Source of the DNA: Galbula dea
Lineage: Eukaryota > Chordata > Aves > Piciformes > Galbulidae
Length of the DNA stretch: 64,000 nt
Reading direction: 5' to 3'
Assembly (NCBI GenBank): GCA_013399015.1
Contig: VWZX01006706.1
Coordinates: 185,915-249,914, forward strand
The notes beneath the pieces are model-generated. The model saw only the letters and a list, made by a program, of their open reading frames with translations, did not search any database and was not told the DNA's origin. Shown piece after piece: positions 1 through 12,439 of the stretch; position 1 is the first letter of the stretch, and the number at the start of each line of letters is the position of its first letter. A program made the position numbers and the translations under genes.

Positions 1-1319
1 GCCCTGAGGCACTTATAGGAGAAATGATGTGCTCACACAGCTGTAAAAGAGAGCTTCTTAATCAACCTAGTTATCCCCTTCTCCTATGAAGGAGCTCAGA
101 GAGGATGCAGCAGCTCCAGTAGGTTTGAGGCTTTCCAGCACAAGCAGCCCAGAAGATTCTTTCCGACCACCAAGCATAACTTTTTCCACCATGCTCACAA
201 GTTATTGCCAAGATTTACCCTTCTGAAACCCAGCTGAAAAACCAAGTTTCTCCACATACGTTTTGAATATCTGTTTTCAATACTCTGTCTCATTAAATAT
301 GAAGCAATCCTGTTGAAACGACTACGAAAGCTGTGTAACTCTGAATTTAACCTCAAAGTATAACCCTCCCTCCATTAAGTTGAAATAAGAACCACAAAGT
401 AATAATACTGTTAGACAGTGGAGGCTATGTTCAGTTTCACCAAATGGAAAGATTAAAAAAGTAACAGCGTAAATACAGTGATGTTGATGCAAGTGTTTGT
501 GCCAAGTTAAGTTCTGGCTACCATTTATCTTGCTTAGAAGAGATAGGAATTGTCAGTTCCAGAGAAACACATTGCACTGGAAAGTTGTGGATCATAAAGA
601 AGACCCTCGAGTACAGTTTTAACACAGTACTGGAGCACCTACATTGTAAGATACAACAAAGCACAATTACCAATACAACCCTATTTCTATAAACAAAGGC
701 AACTGTAAGCAAGCACACCAATGCACTGTTGTACGTGCTTCTACACCATCAAACTTCAGAGTTGCTACAAGCAAAAATAAGACAAGTGCTCTATCTTTCT
801 TAAAATACCATGGTATTAACTTATCCAAGTGAAACCATGAGTTTGAGAGGTGAAATAGCTAGGGAGAGCAGTTCTAGTTATCACCATCATGAAAGATGGG
901 AAATGGGATTCAGCCAGCTGGGGGCAGAGCACTGATGGCAAGCTGAGAACCACGCTTGGTCTAAGTCAATCGTTTTAACTAGGAGACTAGAAAGAGCTGC
1001 CTGATGCATGCTTGTGCACGAACTGCAGAAGAGACAGATGTTCCTTTCAAATTACAACTAAGCTCAGCTTCTGAGGGCTGATGGCCCACTTAAGAAGCAT
1101 GGGGTAGACAACTGCTGGTATCAGCTTCCTGGACTAAGAACCAGCAATTTAACCTCCCCATTCAGTGCAGTGACTGGGGGAAGACAACCACAGGATTTCC
1201 CAAAAGCCAGGAGAACCGCATCCCAAAGAGGTGAGCTCTGAATCGGAAGACAGTTCAACCAACGCAGCAATCCTACTGTCCTAAGAGGAAAACAAGATTC
1301 CTATGTTCTTCAAGGCCTT

Positions 1320-3292
1320 CTTTTGCAGACAAGGATTTACTTGAAGAAGCCTCACATTCACAGGTCTCTATGGGTAACCTGAATCACAACAATATTTGCT
1401 GGAGGGACAACACAGCAGAGGTGACATCAATCTAGAAGGTTTCTGAAGTGCACTGATGACAACTGCCTAACACAGGTGACCAATAAGCTGACAGGAGATA
1501 CTTTGCTGAACTTCAGTCTTACAAAGATGAAAGAATCAGGGATTTGAAGGTAGGTGGCTGCTTTGGCCACAGTAGCCAGGAGCTGGTGGATTTCAGGATC
1601 CCAAGAGAAGGAAGGAAAGTAAAGCACAGAATCATAAGCGCAGACTTCCAGGGAGCAGACTACAGTGTCTCTTCATGGATCTGCTAGGAAGAAGGCACAT
1701 GGCCCTGGAGAGGAATCCAGAAGAATCAGATGGTTTTCAGGGAACACCCCTCCAGCTCTGAAACTGGTCCATCCCAATAAGCACAAAATGAAGCAAAGGC
1801 AGATGGAGACCCGCACACGTGAACCCAGAGCTCCCAACTAACTCCAAATATAAAATGGAAGCACAAAAAACGCAGCAACAGGCACAACTGACCCCAGAGG
1901 AGTAAAGAGACACTGTCTGAGAAGGGATGGGTTTAGTGGAGTAGTCAACTCTGGTAAAGGATGAGAATAGCAACAAGAACAGCTTCTACAGGTACATCAG
2001 TAGCAAAACAACAAACAAGGAAAACGCAGTCCTGATCAGGCAGAGTATCTGATGACAAAGGACACAGATGAGGTACTACTTGGTGCCTTCTTTGCCTCAG
2101 TCTTTGAGATGACCAGCCTTCAGGAATATTCTCAGGTCCCTGAGCTCAGTGGGACAATCTGGAATAAGGAAAACTCACCATCAGTGGGGGAGGACCAGAT
2201 GAGGAAGCATTTCAACAAACTGGATAGTCATAAACTACCTGCAAGATGGGCTCATAAATGCTGAGAGAGCTGAATGATGCCACTAATGCTACTTTCAATT
2301 ATCCTATCCTCGTTATGGTGATGAGGGGAGGTTCCTGAGGAGTGGAATAAACCAGTTCCTGTCTTCAAGAAGGCAGATACAAAGAACTACAGGCCAGTCA
2401 GCCTCACTTCAGTCTCTGGAAAGGTGATCAAGCAAATATTGGAAACCTTTTCCAAACACACAAAGGACATGGCAAATAGAAGTCACCATGGACTTAACAG
2501 AAGTCATGCTTAACCAACCAAACATCTGATTTGAAAATACGACTAATCTATTGTATAAGAGCTTTAGCATGGTTCTTCTCAACTTTAAGAGGGCTTTCAG
2601 CACCATCTCCCATAACTTCTTCCTAGATCTGATGAGGTACAAACCAGGCATACGTAGAGCAAAATCAACTGAAAACTGGCTGAACTGACAGGCTTAATGG
2701 GTTTTTCTCCCACAAATTTGAACTGGAGGGAGTCATCAGTGAAATACACCAGCAGACAGTATAAAGGCCACCAATATTTAACACTGTCATTAATGACTTA
2801 AATAATGGGACAATGTTAAGTTCTCAGCAAGTGTGCCAACGGTACAGAACTGGGTAGAGTGCTCAATACATCAGATGGTTGCGCTGTCATTTAAAGGGAT
2901 CTCAAAAGGCTGGAGAAATGGGCTGATAGGTACATTATGAAATTCAACACAAGGAAATGTGAAATTCTGCCACACAGGAAGAACCCCATTAAGGAGTATG
3001 AGCTAGGGGCTGACTGGTTGAAAAGCAGCTTGGCAGAAGGGAAAAAAAAATAAACACCCACAAACAAGCCCACACCACACACAACAGATCCCAGCGGAAA
3101 AAACTGACCATGAGCCCATAATATGGCTCAAGGCAAAGACCAACAGCCTGAAGAGAAGAATGCTCAGGGGATCTTGCCAATATGGATAAATACCTGAAGG
3201 GAAGTGTACTGAAGGTGGTGACAGACTCTCTTCAGTGGATCCAACAACAGAACAAGAAACAACGGGCACAAACTGAAATCACAGGGAAGGTG
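1320..3292 (+). mobile_element. Old CR1 LINE fragment, EN to RT region
   Basis: A diverged plus-strand CR1. Around 1550-1620 the decayed endonuclease C-terminus is visible (gccacagtagccaggagctg, followed by ttcaggatccc). From 2050 to 2960 there are reverse-transcriptase segments typical of CR1, including text equivalent to an aaggcagatacaaagaacta then caggccagtcagcctcactt join. The frame is broken many times. The 3' end loses similarity near 3290, where an opposite-strand CR1 begins. It lies within SNX30 intron 1. Confidence 0.75.
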
Positions 3293-3480
3293 AGGCTGGA
3301 AGACACCCCTGGATATTTTCTAGTCTAGCCCCTCAGCTTAGAGCAGATAGTGCAGGCTATCCAGGATGCTGTGAAGTTCTTTGAGTATCCCCCTGGGTGA
3401 CCTGTCCCTATAAGCCAGTCACCTGGAAAGTGACTTTCAGTCTCTCTCCAGACTCAGAATTTACCTCCGGTTTGCTTTAA
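3293..3480 (-). mobile_element. Old CR1 LINE 3' fragment
   Basis: The sequence from gtgaggctggaagacacccc through the ctagtctagcccctcagct section matches the reverse complement of a CR1 3' end, at high divergence. It abuts the plus-strand CR1 ending at about 3290, so the two old copies lie tail to tail. Confidence 0.6.
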
Positions 3481-6400
3481 AAATAATACATGGTGCCAGT
3501 CTAACAGTTCTCATTTAGTTAGAGAAGGAAGAGGTTTGTAGAAGCTCAGGCAGATCTATTTTAAGCTTTCAGATTATACTGCAAACTGTTTTCATCTGTG
3601 GGTGGACGAAGTTAAAAGCAGTAATTATAAACTTGCAACCAAGGAGGCTGGAAGGAGAGCTCCAGACTCCCAATATATTTTTTACTGGAGAGCTGCCAGG
3701 CTCGCTTCCAGAATGAGTGCTAAGTAACTGCACTCCAACAAACACACAAAGTATTTATACTTGATCCAATGCTAATACAGGCCTAGGGGTTCACCAAGAT
3801 GGTAGCAGATGAGCACAGTGCCACATCCAAGCAATAGTTTTCAGTTAGTAACCAAAAGTTTGCAGTAGAAGTTTTAGCATCCACCTCCACAAATCAGCAA
3901 ATTCAAGCTATGCACTCATTCCATGCCTTGTACATCCGTCAGCTATGCTTGATACGCTAACTTGCAGAACAGCCTTGAAGCTCACTTCAGCTGACTAGTG
4001 TAAATAGTCAGATACAAGCCATGCATCTTCAAAGAAGAAAAGCTGAACAGGTTATAGGTAGATGGCCACAAGAACAATACTAGGTAGTCAGAGATGTCTG
4101 AAAGAAAACAAGGGAGTCTGAGCCCTAGGACAGGTGGAATATTAAAGCTTTTAAGATTGATAAGCAAGAAATGAGTACTGGGAGTCAGGAACCTATCAGA
4201 CAACCACCAGACCTTAGCACAAACTGTCAACTTTACCCTGTTAGGAAGGTACTCTCTGGACTCTAGAGGGACCCTAGCTACACAACTAGACTTCAGTGGG
4301 AGTAAGCCATACAGAACACAGTAATTTTGCACAGCCTGGTACTTCCAGCATTTAGCAGCATGTTATTAAGTCTGCACAGCCACAGTAAGATCTTCGTCCT
4401 GAGTCTTATTCTTCTGCAAGTGCTCTGCTTGTGTTCTGTCTGTTGAGCACAATCACACAGTAGAATACTGTAACCTAGTAATCCATTAATAATGTGTTTT
4501 GCCCTCATTGTCAAAGTGTTTGTTCTAATCCACAGAGAAGATCTGCTATCGAAAGTGACAAACTAATGAACTGGACACAAGCAGTCACATGTATGCTGAA
4601 CTTCCTTTTATTTAAAAAAAAAAAGGAAAAAGCAAAGAAATCCACACTGACACTTCCCCATTTGTCTTACCTTTCTCTGCAGAGGATCTGTTCTGAAAAG
4701 CAGATCTCAAATTAGTTTTCATACCTCTCAAAAGCTTTGTCGAGTGTAAGAACTCGGCTTTACAGCTAACTTCGCAATGGACCTGCCATGCATCCTAAGG
4801 GATTGTTTTCTCCTGCATGTTTCCCAGTCACGTGATGTCAAAGAAACAAAAAGACTGCTTAGGTTCAGCTTTGGCTGTCTCCTTATTTGGAGGCTAGCAA
4901 GGGTAAAGGGAGAATAAGCTCGGAAAAGCTGATGTTCGTCAGGTTATCAGGACAAACAATGTTTTCCTTAATTAGACTTGAAGCTAACAGAAAGATCTTT
5001 GTAGAAAGATCCAGCCAACACAGAAGTGCTTCAGAGAGAAGAATCTACAACTCAGGTGTTTCATGTTTGCTGCAGAACCACTGTGAAAGCCAAGTACTTA
5101 ACAGAAATGTCCATTTCATTTAAGAGGTTAGACTGTGCTCAGAGGTCAAGGTTTCCCACTTCCTAAAACGGCTCTCTCCTACAACTCAGGATGAGGATAC
5201 TATTTCAGACAATGAAAGCTCTGCAGCCCTCTTCATAAAATTCAGAAAACTTGGGACTGGTGTACTTAGAGGGCCTCAAAACCAGGAAAGCCACAGAGAA
5301 CAGCATAGAAGGTTTTCCTTCCCTTTCCCATGACCTACTGCTCCAGTAGCATTAGCCACTGTTCTTAAACAGCAACCAAAGGTTTGTGAGACTTCAAAGT
5401 TAGACAGGGTCTAAGCTGCTAGATTATTCCCATGTTTTAATCAAAAACTAACAGGATACACACAGGCAGTGTTCCTGTCCTCCAGGTTCCTCTGACTCAG
5501 GATAAAGTAGTGTTCTTACTCAGCAGCTCCAAAAAAAGCAAGGAAATTGTTTTAAAGAATGCGAAGCAGTAATAGAGGTCCAACCACTCCAGGCTGCACT
5601 TCTGTGGCAGTGGAAAACAGAAGCAGTGCTTTATGTACAGACAACTTCCCTTACTTCTGCACTTTCTCCCCTCAGAGGATTTCAGTCTTAAGTACTTTTA
5701 TCTTGCAGCAGTATTTAGGAAATATTTCCTTAGAGCAGGTAAGAATCAACAAGAAAAAGCAAGTTATCCAGTTTGTGGTGATGGGTCAGCCATCACCACT
5801 AGCACTGTGCCAGAGACATGTCCTTATACAAGCCTGGTTAGGGACAGTGGTCCTCATAAAAGCTCACTGACTCTAAACTCCTGTCAAGCAGGAGACTTCA
5901 ACCCAAACTTCCACAGTACCAATCACCAGATGCTCCAGAAAGGCCCTTGGAAAGGCCAAGAGAGCAGACAAGCACATCGCCTATTCAAGAATCAATACAG
6001 AACAGCTGCACAGCTTTAAGCCTGAGTCAGACTTGAATACTGACCTCCCTCTGTTATCAAACTACTGGAGCTATCCACACATTGTTAGCTGATTAGTGAG
6101 CCAGCCTTTACAGAAATTAATGACCCACCAGGAGAGATTAAGGCCAAGAGACACAACCACCTGAAAGTGGTTTTACCCATTTACCTCCAACCTATCATAC
6201 TCACTCTCTAGGCTACTCAATACACAGTGCAAGCATATGAAGTTTACTATTGCCTTAAAGTTAGGAACACCTGTTTGTTCACTGAAGTTTTTCCTGAATT
6301 GGGAAAAAAGTCAATACTTTTTTCTTGCCAGCACATCAGGTATTAAGTGGAAGAAGGGACATCCCTCACACAGCAGAGCTGTTGGACTCCTTCCATCAGA

Positions 6401-7269
6401 GGATCAGACACTTGTTTTTTTCTGCTAATTCAGCTACAAGGGAGAAGGGGGGAAAAAAAAAAAAGAACAGTGCTCTCTTCCTGCTGGAAATCCTTTCATT
6501 CTGCAAGGCTCATTACCCTAGTGCCATTTCCAGGTCAATCACACAACTGCTCACGACTCTAAAACTTGCTTACCTTCAGCCCCATTTGATCTCCCCTTTA
6601 GAGTACTTCTGTGCTGCCCAGTGTCTGTAACAGGGCAGTACTTCATATAGGTACTAGAAAACGGAATTCACCTGTGTTGCTGATGGAAAACCTGAGGAAG
6701 AGCCTTCCTACTGACAAGAAATTAACTGACCACAGCCTGAGGCTAAAGATCAGTGGAGAGGAGGTTGCTTGCACTACAAAAACAAGAAAGCTCTTTTCTA
6801 CAGCTAAGTAAAGACGTTATAGCACTTGAGCTACTCCTCAGAACAGAGCTTCTCAACAGCTGCACAGCAGTATGGATGGGATGGACAGTGCTAACAGAAC
6901 AAATCACTACTGCATCACTACTGCACTCCTGAGCTGCAAGAAGACCCATGAAGGCACCTGCCCACAGATCCACAAAGGCAGCTACCAACTTCCATTGCTA
7001 CAGGTTGGTTAAACAGCAACCTAGTTACATAAGTAAATCCAATCTATCATAGACAAAAAACTATCTCTTTCTCTCAGAGGGCCATCAACTCTGACAAGTT
7101 TCTTAAATTAAGGCATAGGTCATCAGATGGAAGGTAAGCCTGGCTCCTCACTTGAGCAATGGTAGGCAAAGGTTTAAGAAGGCTTCCTAAATTGGTAGGA
7201 ACAAATGTTGAATCCGTACAGCACAGTTACAGGCCAGTAGAAGGTGACACATGAAAGAGGGTGGACTAC

Positions 7270-8105
7270 CAGCCAGGCAGGCTCTGCAGAGGGACCTGAC
7301 AGGCTAGATCAATGGGCAGAGGCCAACGGGATGAGTTTTAATAAGGCTAAATGTAGAGTCCTGCATTTTGGGCGTAACAACCCCCAGCAGTGCTACAGGC
7401 TCGGGAAAGAGTGGCTGGAGAGCTCCCCAGCAGAGAAGGACCTGGGGGTGTTGATTGACAGCCAGCTGAACATGAGTCAACAGTGTGCCCAGGTGGCTAA
7501 GAAGGACAATGGCATCCTGGCTTGTATCAGGAATAGTGTGACCAGCAGGAGCAGGCAGGTGATCTTGCCACTGTACTCAGCACTGGTGAGGTCACACCTT
7601 GAGTACTGTGTGCAGTTTTGGGCACTGCAGTTTAGGAAGGACATTGAGGTACTGGAGAGGGTGAAGAGAAGGGCAACTAGGCTAATTAGGGGTCTGGAAA
7701 ACAGGCCTTATGAGGAGAGGCTTAGGGGGCTGGGGTTGTCCAGCCTGGAGAAGAGGAGGCTGAGGGGAGACCTTATTGCTCTCTTCAGCTACTTGAAAGG
7801 TCATTCGAGGGAGGCGGGTGTTGGCCTCTTCTCCTTAGTGACTAGTGACAGGACTAGAGGGAATGGCCTTAAGTTGTGCCAGGGTAGGTTTAGATTAGAT
7901 ATTAGGAAGAATTTCTTCCCTGAAAGAGTGGTGAGATATTGGAATAGGCTGCCTAGGGAGGTGGTGGAGTCACCATTTCTGGAGGTTTTTAAGAAGAGGA
8001 TAGATGTGTTTCTTCAGGGGATGATTTAGGGATAAGAGTAGTGTAGGGCTATCGGTTGGGCTAGATGATCTTGAGGGTCCTTTCCAACCGTAATGATTCT
8101 GTGAC
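7270..8105 (+). mobile_element. Young CR1 LINE, 3' part of ORF2 plus 3' UTR
   Basis: A 5'-truncated CR1 with no stop in the ORF2 frame from 7244 to 8029. The protein shows the usual CR1 C-terminal landmarks: KAKCRVLHFGRNN, AEKDLGVLIDSQLN, LVRSHLEYCVQFWA, RPYEERLRGLGL, GLFSLVTSDRTRGN, and the end DVFLQGMI. The 3' UTR ends ttgagggtcctttccaaccg then taatgattctgtga. The first codons (7244-7270) lie upstream of the CR1 homology and are chance. The same subfamily recurs at 21592, 31650 and 36868. Confidence 0.92.
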
Positions 8106-9100
8106 TCATGCCCCTGGAGCATGGGAGTGTATTGACAGATACTGCTGGCATCCCCAAGGCTTTTGGAGGCTAGCAGATCTGTTCTGCCCAGAAGCAGCTC
8201 CACACTCCCCAGGAAAACAGCCAGAGAAAGCAACTCCTGCCACCAGCAGCTTTGCTACATCTCATATGCACACCAAAAGGCCCAGAACTGCTTATTACGA
8301 AGCTCCAAACCAATCTCACGGCTTGCAACACTTGCCCCCAGGAAATCTTACCATAACGCATTTCAGGAAGTCTGCCCAGAGAGACTAAGTCCTTGCAAGA
8401 GTATTTAATTTAACAGCAGTGCCGCGCTGCCACTGCTGCTTTCACACTTGGGACCCAGCACATCCAAGGCCCACACACGGGCACGGCACTTTACAAAGTC
8501 CGCTAGTGTCCTGGGAACGCACGCTAGAGCTCGGAAAAGGAAGCAAGCACACATACTCCTGCAACAGCATCCTTCCCGTATTACACTCCTGCGAAGAACC
8601 GAGCAGGAGCTCAGCTCCGGAGAGGACAATCACCGACAAGCTGACGGCAAGCTTGGAGGTGAAGAAACAACGGCAGCTCCAAGCCCTTCCCCTGAAGGCT
8701 ACAGGAACGAGGCGGTGAGGGAGTCGCAGCAACTCCTGAAGCACTCAGACCCATCTGTAGAGGGTTTGAGCCACAGAAACATACGATGAGTAAAATCTTG
8801 CCTCTCGCACCCGCTCCAGTGACAGTGGGAGCACCAGTGTCCCAGCTGGTCCTTCGCAGACGTAGACACGCTGTTTGCAGCCCCCACACGGGCCGTCTTC
8901 TTCCCCCGCCCCGAAGCAGCCCTGGGCTCTTGCAATGGATGTCAAGCAGCGCCTAAGGCTTCGTTTCCCCCCGGGATGCTGCCGGAGAAGGGGATGGGGC
9001 GTGGAAACATACACATAGCCCTTCTCCCTCTTCTCCACGTTTCCCTTCAAAAGCAGAGACCCCTCCAAACGCCGCCAACCCGCCATTCCCCAGGCTGTAC

Positions 9101-9262
9101 CTTGTCGGCGATACTGCGGGGCAGGAGCAGGTCGGGGCTGGGGGTGAGCGCCGGCCCCATCTCCTCGCTGCTGGACGTAGCCAGGGGATGCGGCATCTCC
9201 CGCAGCGACTTGGGCCCGGAGGACGGAAGAGGCTTGGGGACGCCCCCCGCGCCGCCTGACAT
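9101..9262 (-). CDS. SNX30: SNX30 (sorting nexin 30), coding exon 1, partial gene
   Basis: First coding exon of a PX-BAR sorting nexin, 54 codons. The predicted N-terminus (MSGGAGGVPKPLPSSG, then SLREMPHPLA, SSSEE, TPSPDLL and a final DK) follows human SNX30 block by block. This segment precedes the PX domain in the family and is probably disordered; PX and BAR domains would be on later exons outside the window. The ATG at 9262 has G at -3. The exon ends AAG|GTACAG, a phase-0 splice donor at 9100/9101, the same place the human exon ends. SNX30 is known to act with SNX4/SNX7-type partners in endosomal recycling and autophagy-related membrane traffic; that is family knowledge, not visible here. 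The gene reads leftward and no further exon was found down to position 1, so intron 1 exceeds 9 kb. It is divergent from INIP. Confidence 0.9.
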
Positions 9263-9403
9263 CGCGCTGGAGCCGGGTCAGCGACCGAGGCAAAGAGGGA
9301 GTGGAGGCCGCGCCGCCTTGGTAGGGGAGCTCAGGGGCCGCGGCCGGAGCCTGCCCGCCACCACCGCACTACGAGGAGGAGGTAGAGCTGGAGTAGGAGG
9401 AGC

Positions 9404-9450
9404 CAAAGCAGCGCCTACCCGCGCCGCCGCCCGCCCCTTTATAGAGCACC
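9404..9450 (-). promoter_or_regulatory. SNX30 core promoter with TATA element
   Basis: The minus strand carries CTATAAAG (plus-strand 9437-9444) followed by a GC box-like GGGGCGGGC, about 175 bp upstream of the SNX30 ATG. A TATA element here would place transcription start near 9410 and give a 5' leader of about 150 nt. It lies within a CpG island. TATA plus CpG island is a less usual combination for a housekeeping-type gene. The assignment rests on position and motif only. Confidence 0.5.
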
Positions 9451-9852
9451 ATCTGCGCCACCTGCCTCTCACTCGCAGCCTGGCGGGAGCCACCGAGCTG
9501 CCCAGCCCAGCCCGGCCCGCCCCTTGCCCCGGGCGGCGGCCAGCGGAAGGCGCAGGGCTGGTCCCAGCACGGCACTAACGGGCGGGGCTGCGGCAGGGCG
9601 CGCGCCCCACCCCCGGCAAGGCTCCGACGGAATGGTGGGGGGGGGGGGGCAGGGGGGAGGGGCAGGGAGGAAGAGGCTGCTTAGGCGGACAGTGCGGGCT
9701 GCAGGCAGCCCAGCGGGCTCCCGCCGAACCGCTCCGGTCCTGCGGTGTCGGGACAGCGGTTAAACGGCAGAACGGCAAAGCAGCTGCTCGGCTCTTGTGG
9801 GCTCAGTTCATTACCGACTTCAAACTATTTCGCTGTTTGAAGGGAAACTGCG

Positions 9853-10340
9853 AAAAACTCACTACAAGAAAGACATAGAGGCGTTGGGGCGTGTTCACAG
9901 AAGGGCAAAGAGGCTGGTGAAGGGTCTGGAGAAAAAGTTCTGCGAGGAGCCGCTGAGGAAACTGGGGTTGTTTAGCCAAAGAAGAGAGAAGAGCAGGCTG
10001 AGAGGAGACTTTATCTATAACTATCTGAAAGAAGGTTGTAGCGAGATGGGGGTCGATCTGTTCTCGCGGGTTACCAGTGAGAGGACAAGAGGAAATGGCC
10101 TCAAGTTGCACCAGGAGAGGTTTAGTTTGGATGTTAGGAAAAATTTCTTCACGGAAAGAGGTGCTAGGCATTGGTACAGCCTGCCCAGAGAAGTGATGGA
10201 GCCACCGTCCCTGGAGGTGTTCAGAAAAGGTGTAGATGTGGTACTTAGTGACATGATTTACTGGCGTGGTGGTAGGGTAACGGTTGGGTTTGATGAGCTT
10301 AGAGGTCTCTGACAGCCTTAATGATTTTGCAGGTTCTGTA
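9853..10340 (+). mobile_element. CR1 LINE 3' fragment
   Basis: Encodes the C-terminal CR1 ORF2 segment with YKKDIEALGRVHRRAKRL, GVDLFSRVTSERTRGNGL and LDVRKNFFTERGARHWYSL. It ends with an eroded 3' tail (cttaatgattttgcagg). It is truncated at the 5' end near 9853, about 600 bp upstream of the SNX30 ATG, next to the CpG island. Confidence 0.88.
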
Positions 10341-11817
10341 GAGGATGAGAGCTGGCGGCAGCCACGAAGTAGGCATGAGAGTTGTTAAAATGGCAGTTGG
10401 GCCGACGAGGTGCCTCTGCCTTGTCCCACCAGGGAGACTGACCCGCCAGAACAGGGATAAGGCTAATCCCCGGGGAGCTGTTGTGGGTAACGGCATGAGT
10501 GCACACCACCGGTCAACAGGCAGAGAGGTGTCTGGTGCCTCAGGCCAGCAAGCTAAAGAAATGGGTTTCAATGATCACCATGTATTATTTACTTTCACTG
10601 TACTTGAGAGATTTCCCAATTTTTGCAGAATGATGCCTCATAGTAAAGCTGCTTGGAATTCATTGCTGAGGATAATTTTTATATTTGAGAAAATATATAG
10701 AAAAAATAAATTAAAAAATAAATTAAAAAGCAGCTTTGGACACTGTGATCTTNAACATATAAGAGAATTTTAAAGAAGATGCACCGAAAAGTGTTTCTCT
10801 GTTTTCCATGTGTGGGAAGAATTTTTGTGTTTTTTTCATGCAACCTTAAATTCAGGCTCTCTTGTGATTTCCTAAAATGAGCTGAAAGATCACATCGAGT
10901 CCTGTAGAAATGATCCATGCAAATTCTTCTTACAGCATGTATCAATTACAAAAATTCAGCAATCTGTCCACAGTTAACAATGTGAAAAAAAGTGCTGATG
11001 ACTGCTGAATAATTAATACATAGGAGAAAAATCGTAGTCTGGTTTAAGCTATTCCCTGAGCAGGTAAAGCAGTGACATTTTTCTGAGAATTATTCTTTGC
11101 AAATAATTTGCTGAGCACTAATGACATGTAAGAAAGTAACATGCTACTGGGGGAAGAGATGGATCAGTGTGAGACTGTCATAATCCCTTCTGGCTATGTA
11201 TAGATATATAAAGATATAAATACAGATATGTGACCAAACAGGACTCAAATGCTGTAAATATTTTTGCTGATGTTTAACTCTTCCTAGGGGAGTGCAGCTC
11301 AGTGACATCAAAAGGGCAGCACCATGACCTAGACCTAAGCTAGAAAGTTTTACTGGTGTCATTGCCAGGTGCCACACAGCAGGACGTGGGAGTGCAGCTC
11401 TGTGGCCTTTTGTTACCAAAAGAAATGTGATTTATCACAGGAAAAAAATGGGGAAAAAAATCAATCCCTACTATAAGTAACCACTTAATGTTACATAATA
11501 TTTGAACTCTGGTAACAATCTAAAGCCCCAACCAGGCCCTGGGGAGAAAGAGGCTGTGAAATATGCCTTGTTCATTACACTTAAGAAACAACAACCTATT
11601 TATTTATCAGGAAAAGGAAACAATACAACAAATTAGCTGGCATAAATACATACACCCTAGTTTTCTTCTAGACTATCCAAACCTTAAGTGGAAGCTATTG
11701 TGACAAAGCAGACAGGTTTGTGTATCTGCCATGCTGCTCAGGAGCCAGTTCCCTTCAGTTCTGTGAAAGCTTGCCTCTCAAAGGCTTACAAATTACCAAC
11801 AGTTCTTTTCCCTTGAG
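10341..11817. other. Intergenic, no gene recognised
   Basis: Contains a GC-richer segment (10345-10560) of unknown origin, an A/T low-complexity run (10690-10735) and a single undetermined base at 10753 that probably marks a contig join. No exon-like homology was seen. Open frames such as 10345-10773 cross the N and are not supported. Confidence 0.6.
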
Positions 11818-11818
11818 C

Positions 11819-12192
11819 ATAGAATCATAGAATGGCCAGGTTGGAAGGGACCTTAAAGATCATCTAATTCCAACCCCCCGCCATGGGCAGGGATGCCCAT
11901 CGCTAGACGAGGTTGCCCAGGGCCACATCCAGCCTGGCCTTAAACACTCCCCTTCTATCCTATAGTCCCCCTTTAAGTACTGGAAAGCAGCTATGAGATC
12001 CCCTCGAAGTCTTCTCTTTTCCAGGCTGAACAACCCCAACTCTCTCAGCCTATCCTCGTAGGGGAGGTCCTCCAGTCCTTTGATCGTCTTTGTGGCCCTC
12101 CTCTGGACTCACTCCAACAGGTCCACGTCTTTTTTATGCTGAGGAGCCCAGAACTGGACACAGTACTCCAGGTGGGGCCTCACGAGGGCATC
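11819..12192 (-). mobile_element. CR1 LINE 3' fragment with internal deletion
   Basis: Begins catagaatcatagaatggcc, then ggttggaagggacctt, the reverse complement of a CR1 3' end. It continues into the ORF2 C-terminal region and ends near ccaggtggggcctcacgag. After the cctggccttaaacactcccc part about 200 bp of the usual CR1 sequence is missing before the resumption at tatagtccccctttaagtac. Confidence 0.9.
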
Positions 12193-12439
12193 CTCACTCA
12201 GCTATGTTTTCGACTCAGACCCTTCTCCAAAGAAAACCTGTCAGGGAACTTTACACCAACACTCTCAAAACTTAGAAACCTGAGCACATTCTAGCCCTGT
12301 GCACAACCTTCTACTTCTTAAACCTACTGGCTTGGGTGGCAGTTAGCAGATCATAAGCCTTCTGCATCCTTGCAGCAAGGAAGACCAACAGTATCCAGGT
12401 TGCCTAAATAGCGAGAATCATAGGCAGCAGATCAAGGAC

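Larger units (their letters stand above)
1..9100 (-). other. SNX30 intron 1 (5' part), with CR1 debris
   Basis: Inferred intron from the donor at 9099-9100 to beyond the left edge. The minus strand was checked for the SNX30 PX and BAR segments and none was found. It contains old CR1 fragments at about 1320-3480 and a young CR1 at about 7270-8105. The stretches 1-1300 and 3490-7260 hold no recognisable gene or repeat; open frames there (for example 5633-6019) resemble no known protein. Confidence 0.7.
8420..9770. promoter_or_regulatory. CpG island over SNX30 exon 1
   Basis: Base composition changes sharply from AT-rich flanks to GC- and CpG-rich sequence, densest from about 8880 to 9770. It covers SNX30 exon 1 and its upstream region. 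It includes a guanine run near 9641-9653 and many GC boxes. Several long open frames inside (for example 8976-9578 plus, 8745-9293 minus) are composition artefacts. Only the minus-strand frame starting at 9262 has protein homology. Confidence 0.75.

Noticed and set aside
8976..9578. 200-codon plus-strand ORF across the SNX30 CpG island, and the 182-codon minus-strand ORF 8745-9293
   Set aside because: Both are products of GC-rich composition. Only the frame beginning at 9262 on the minus strand matches a protein (SNX30).
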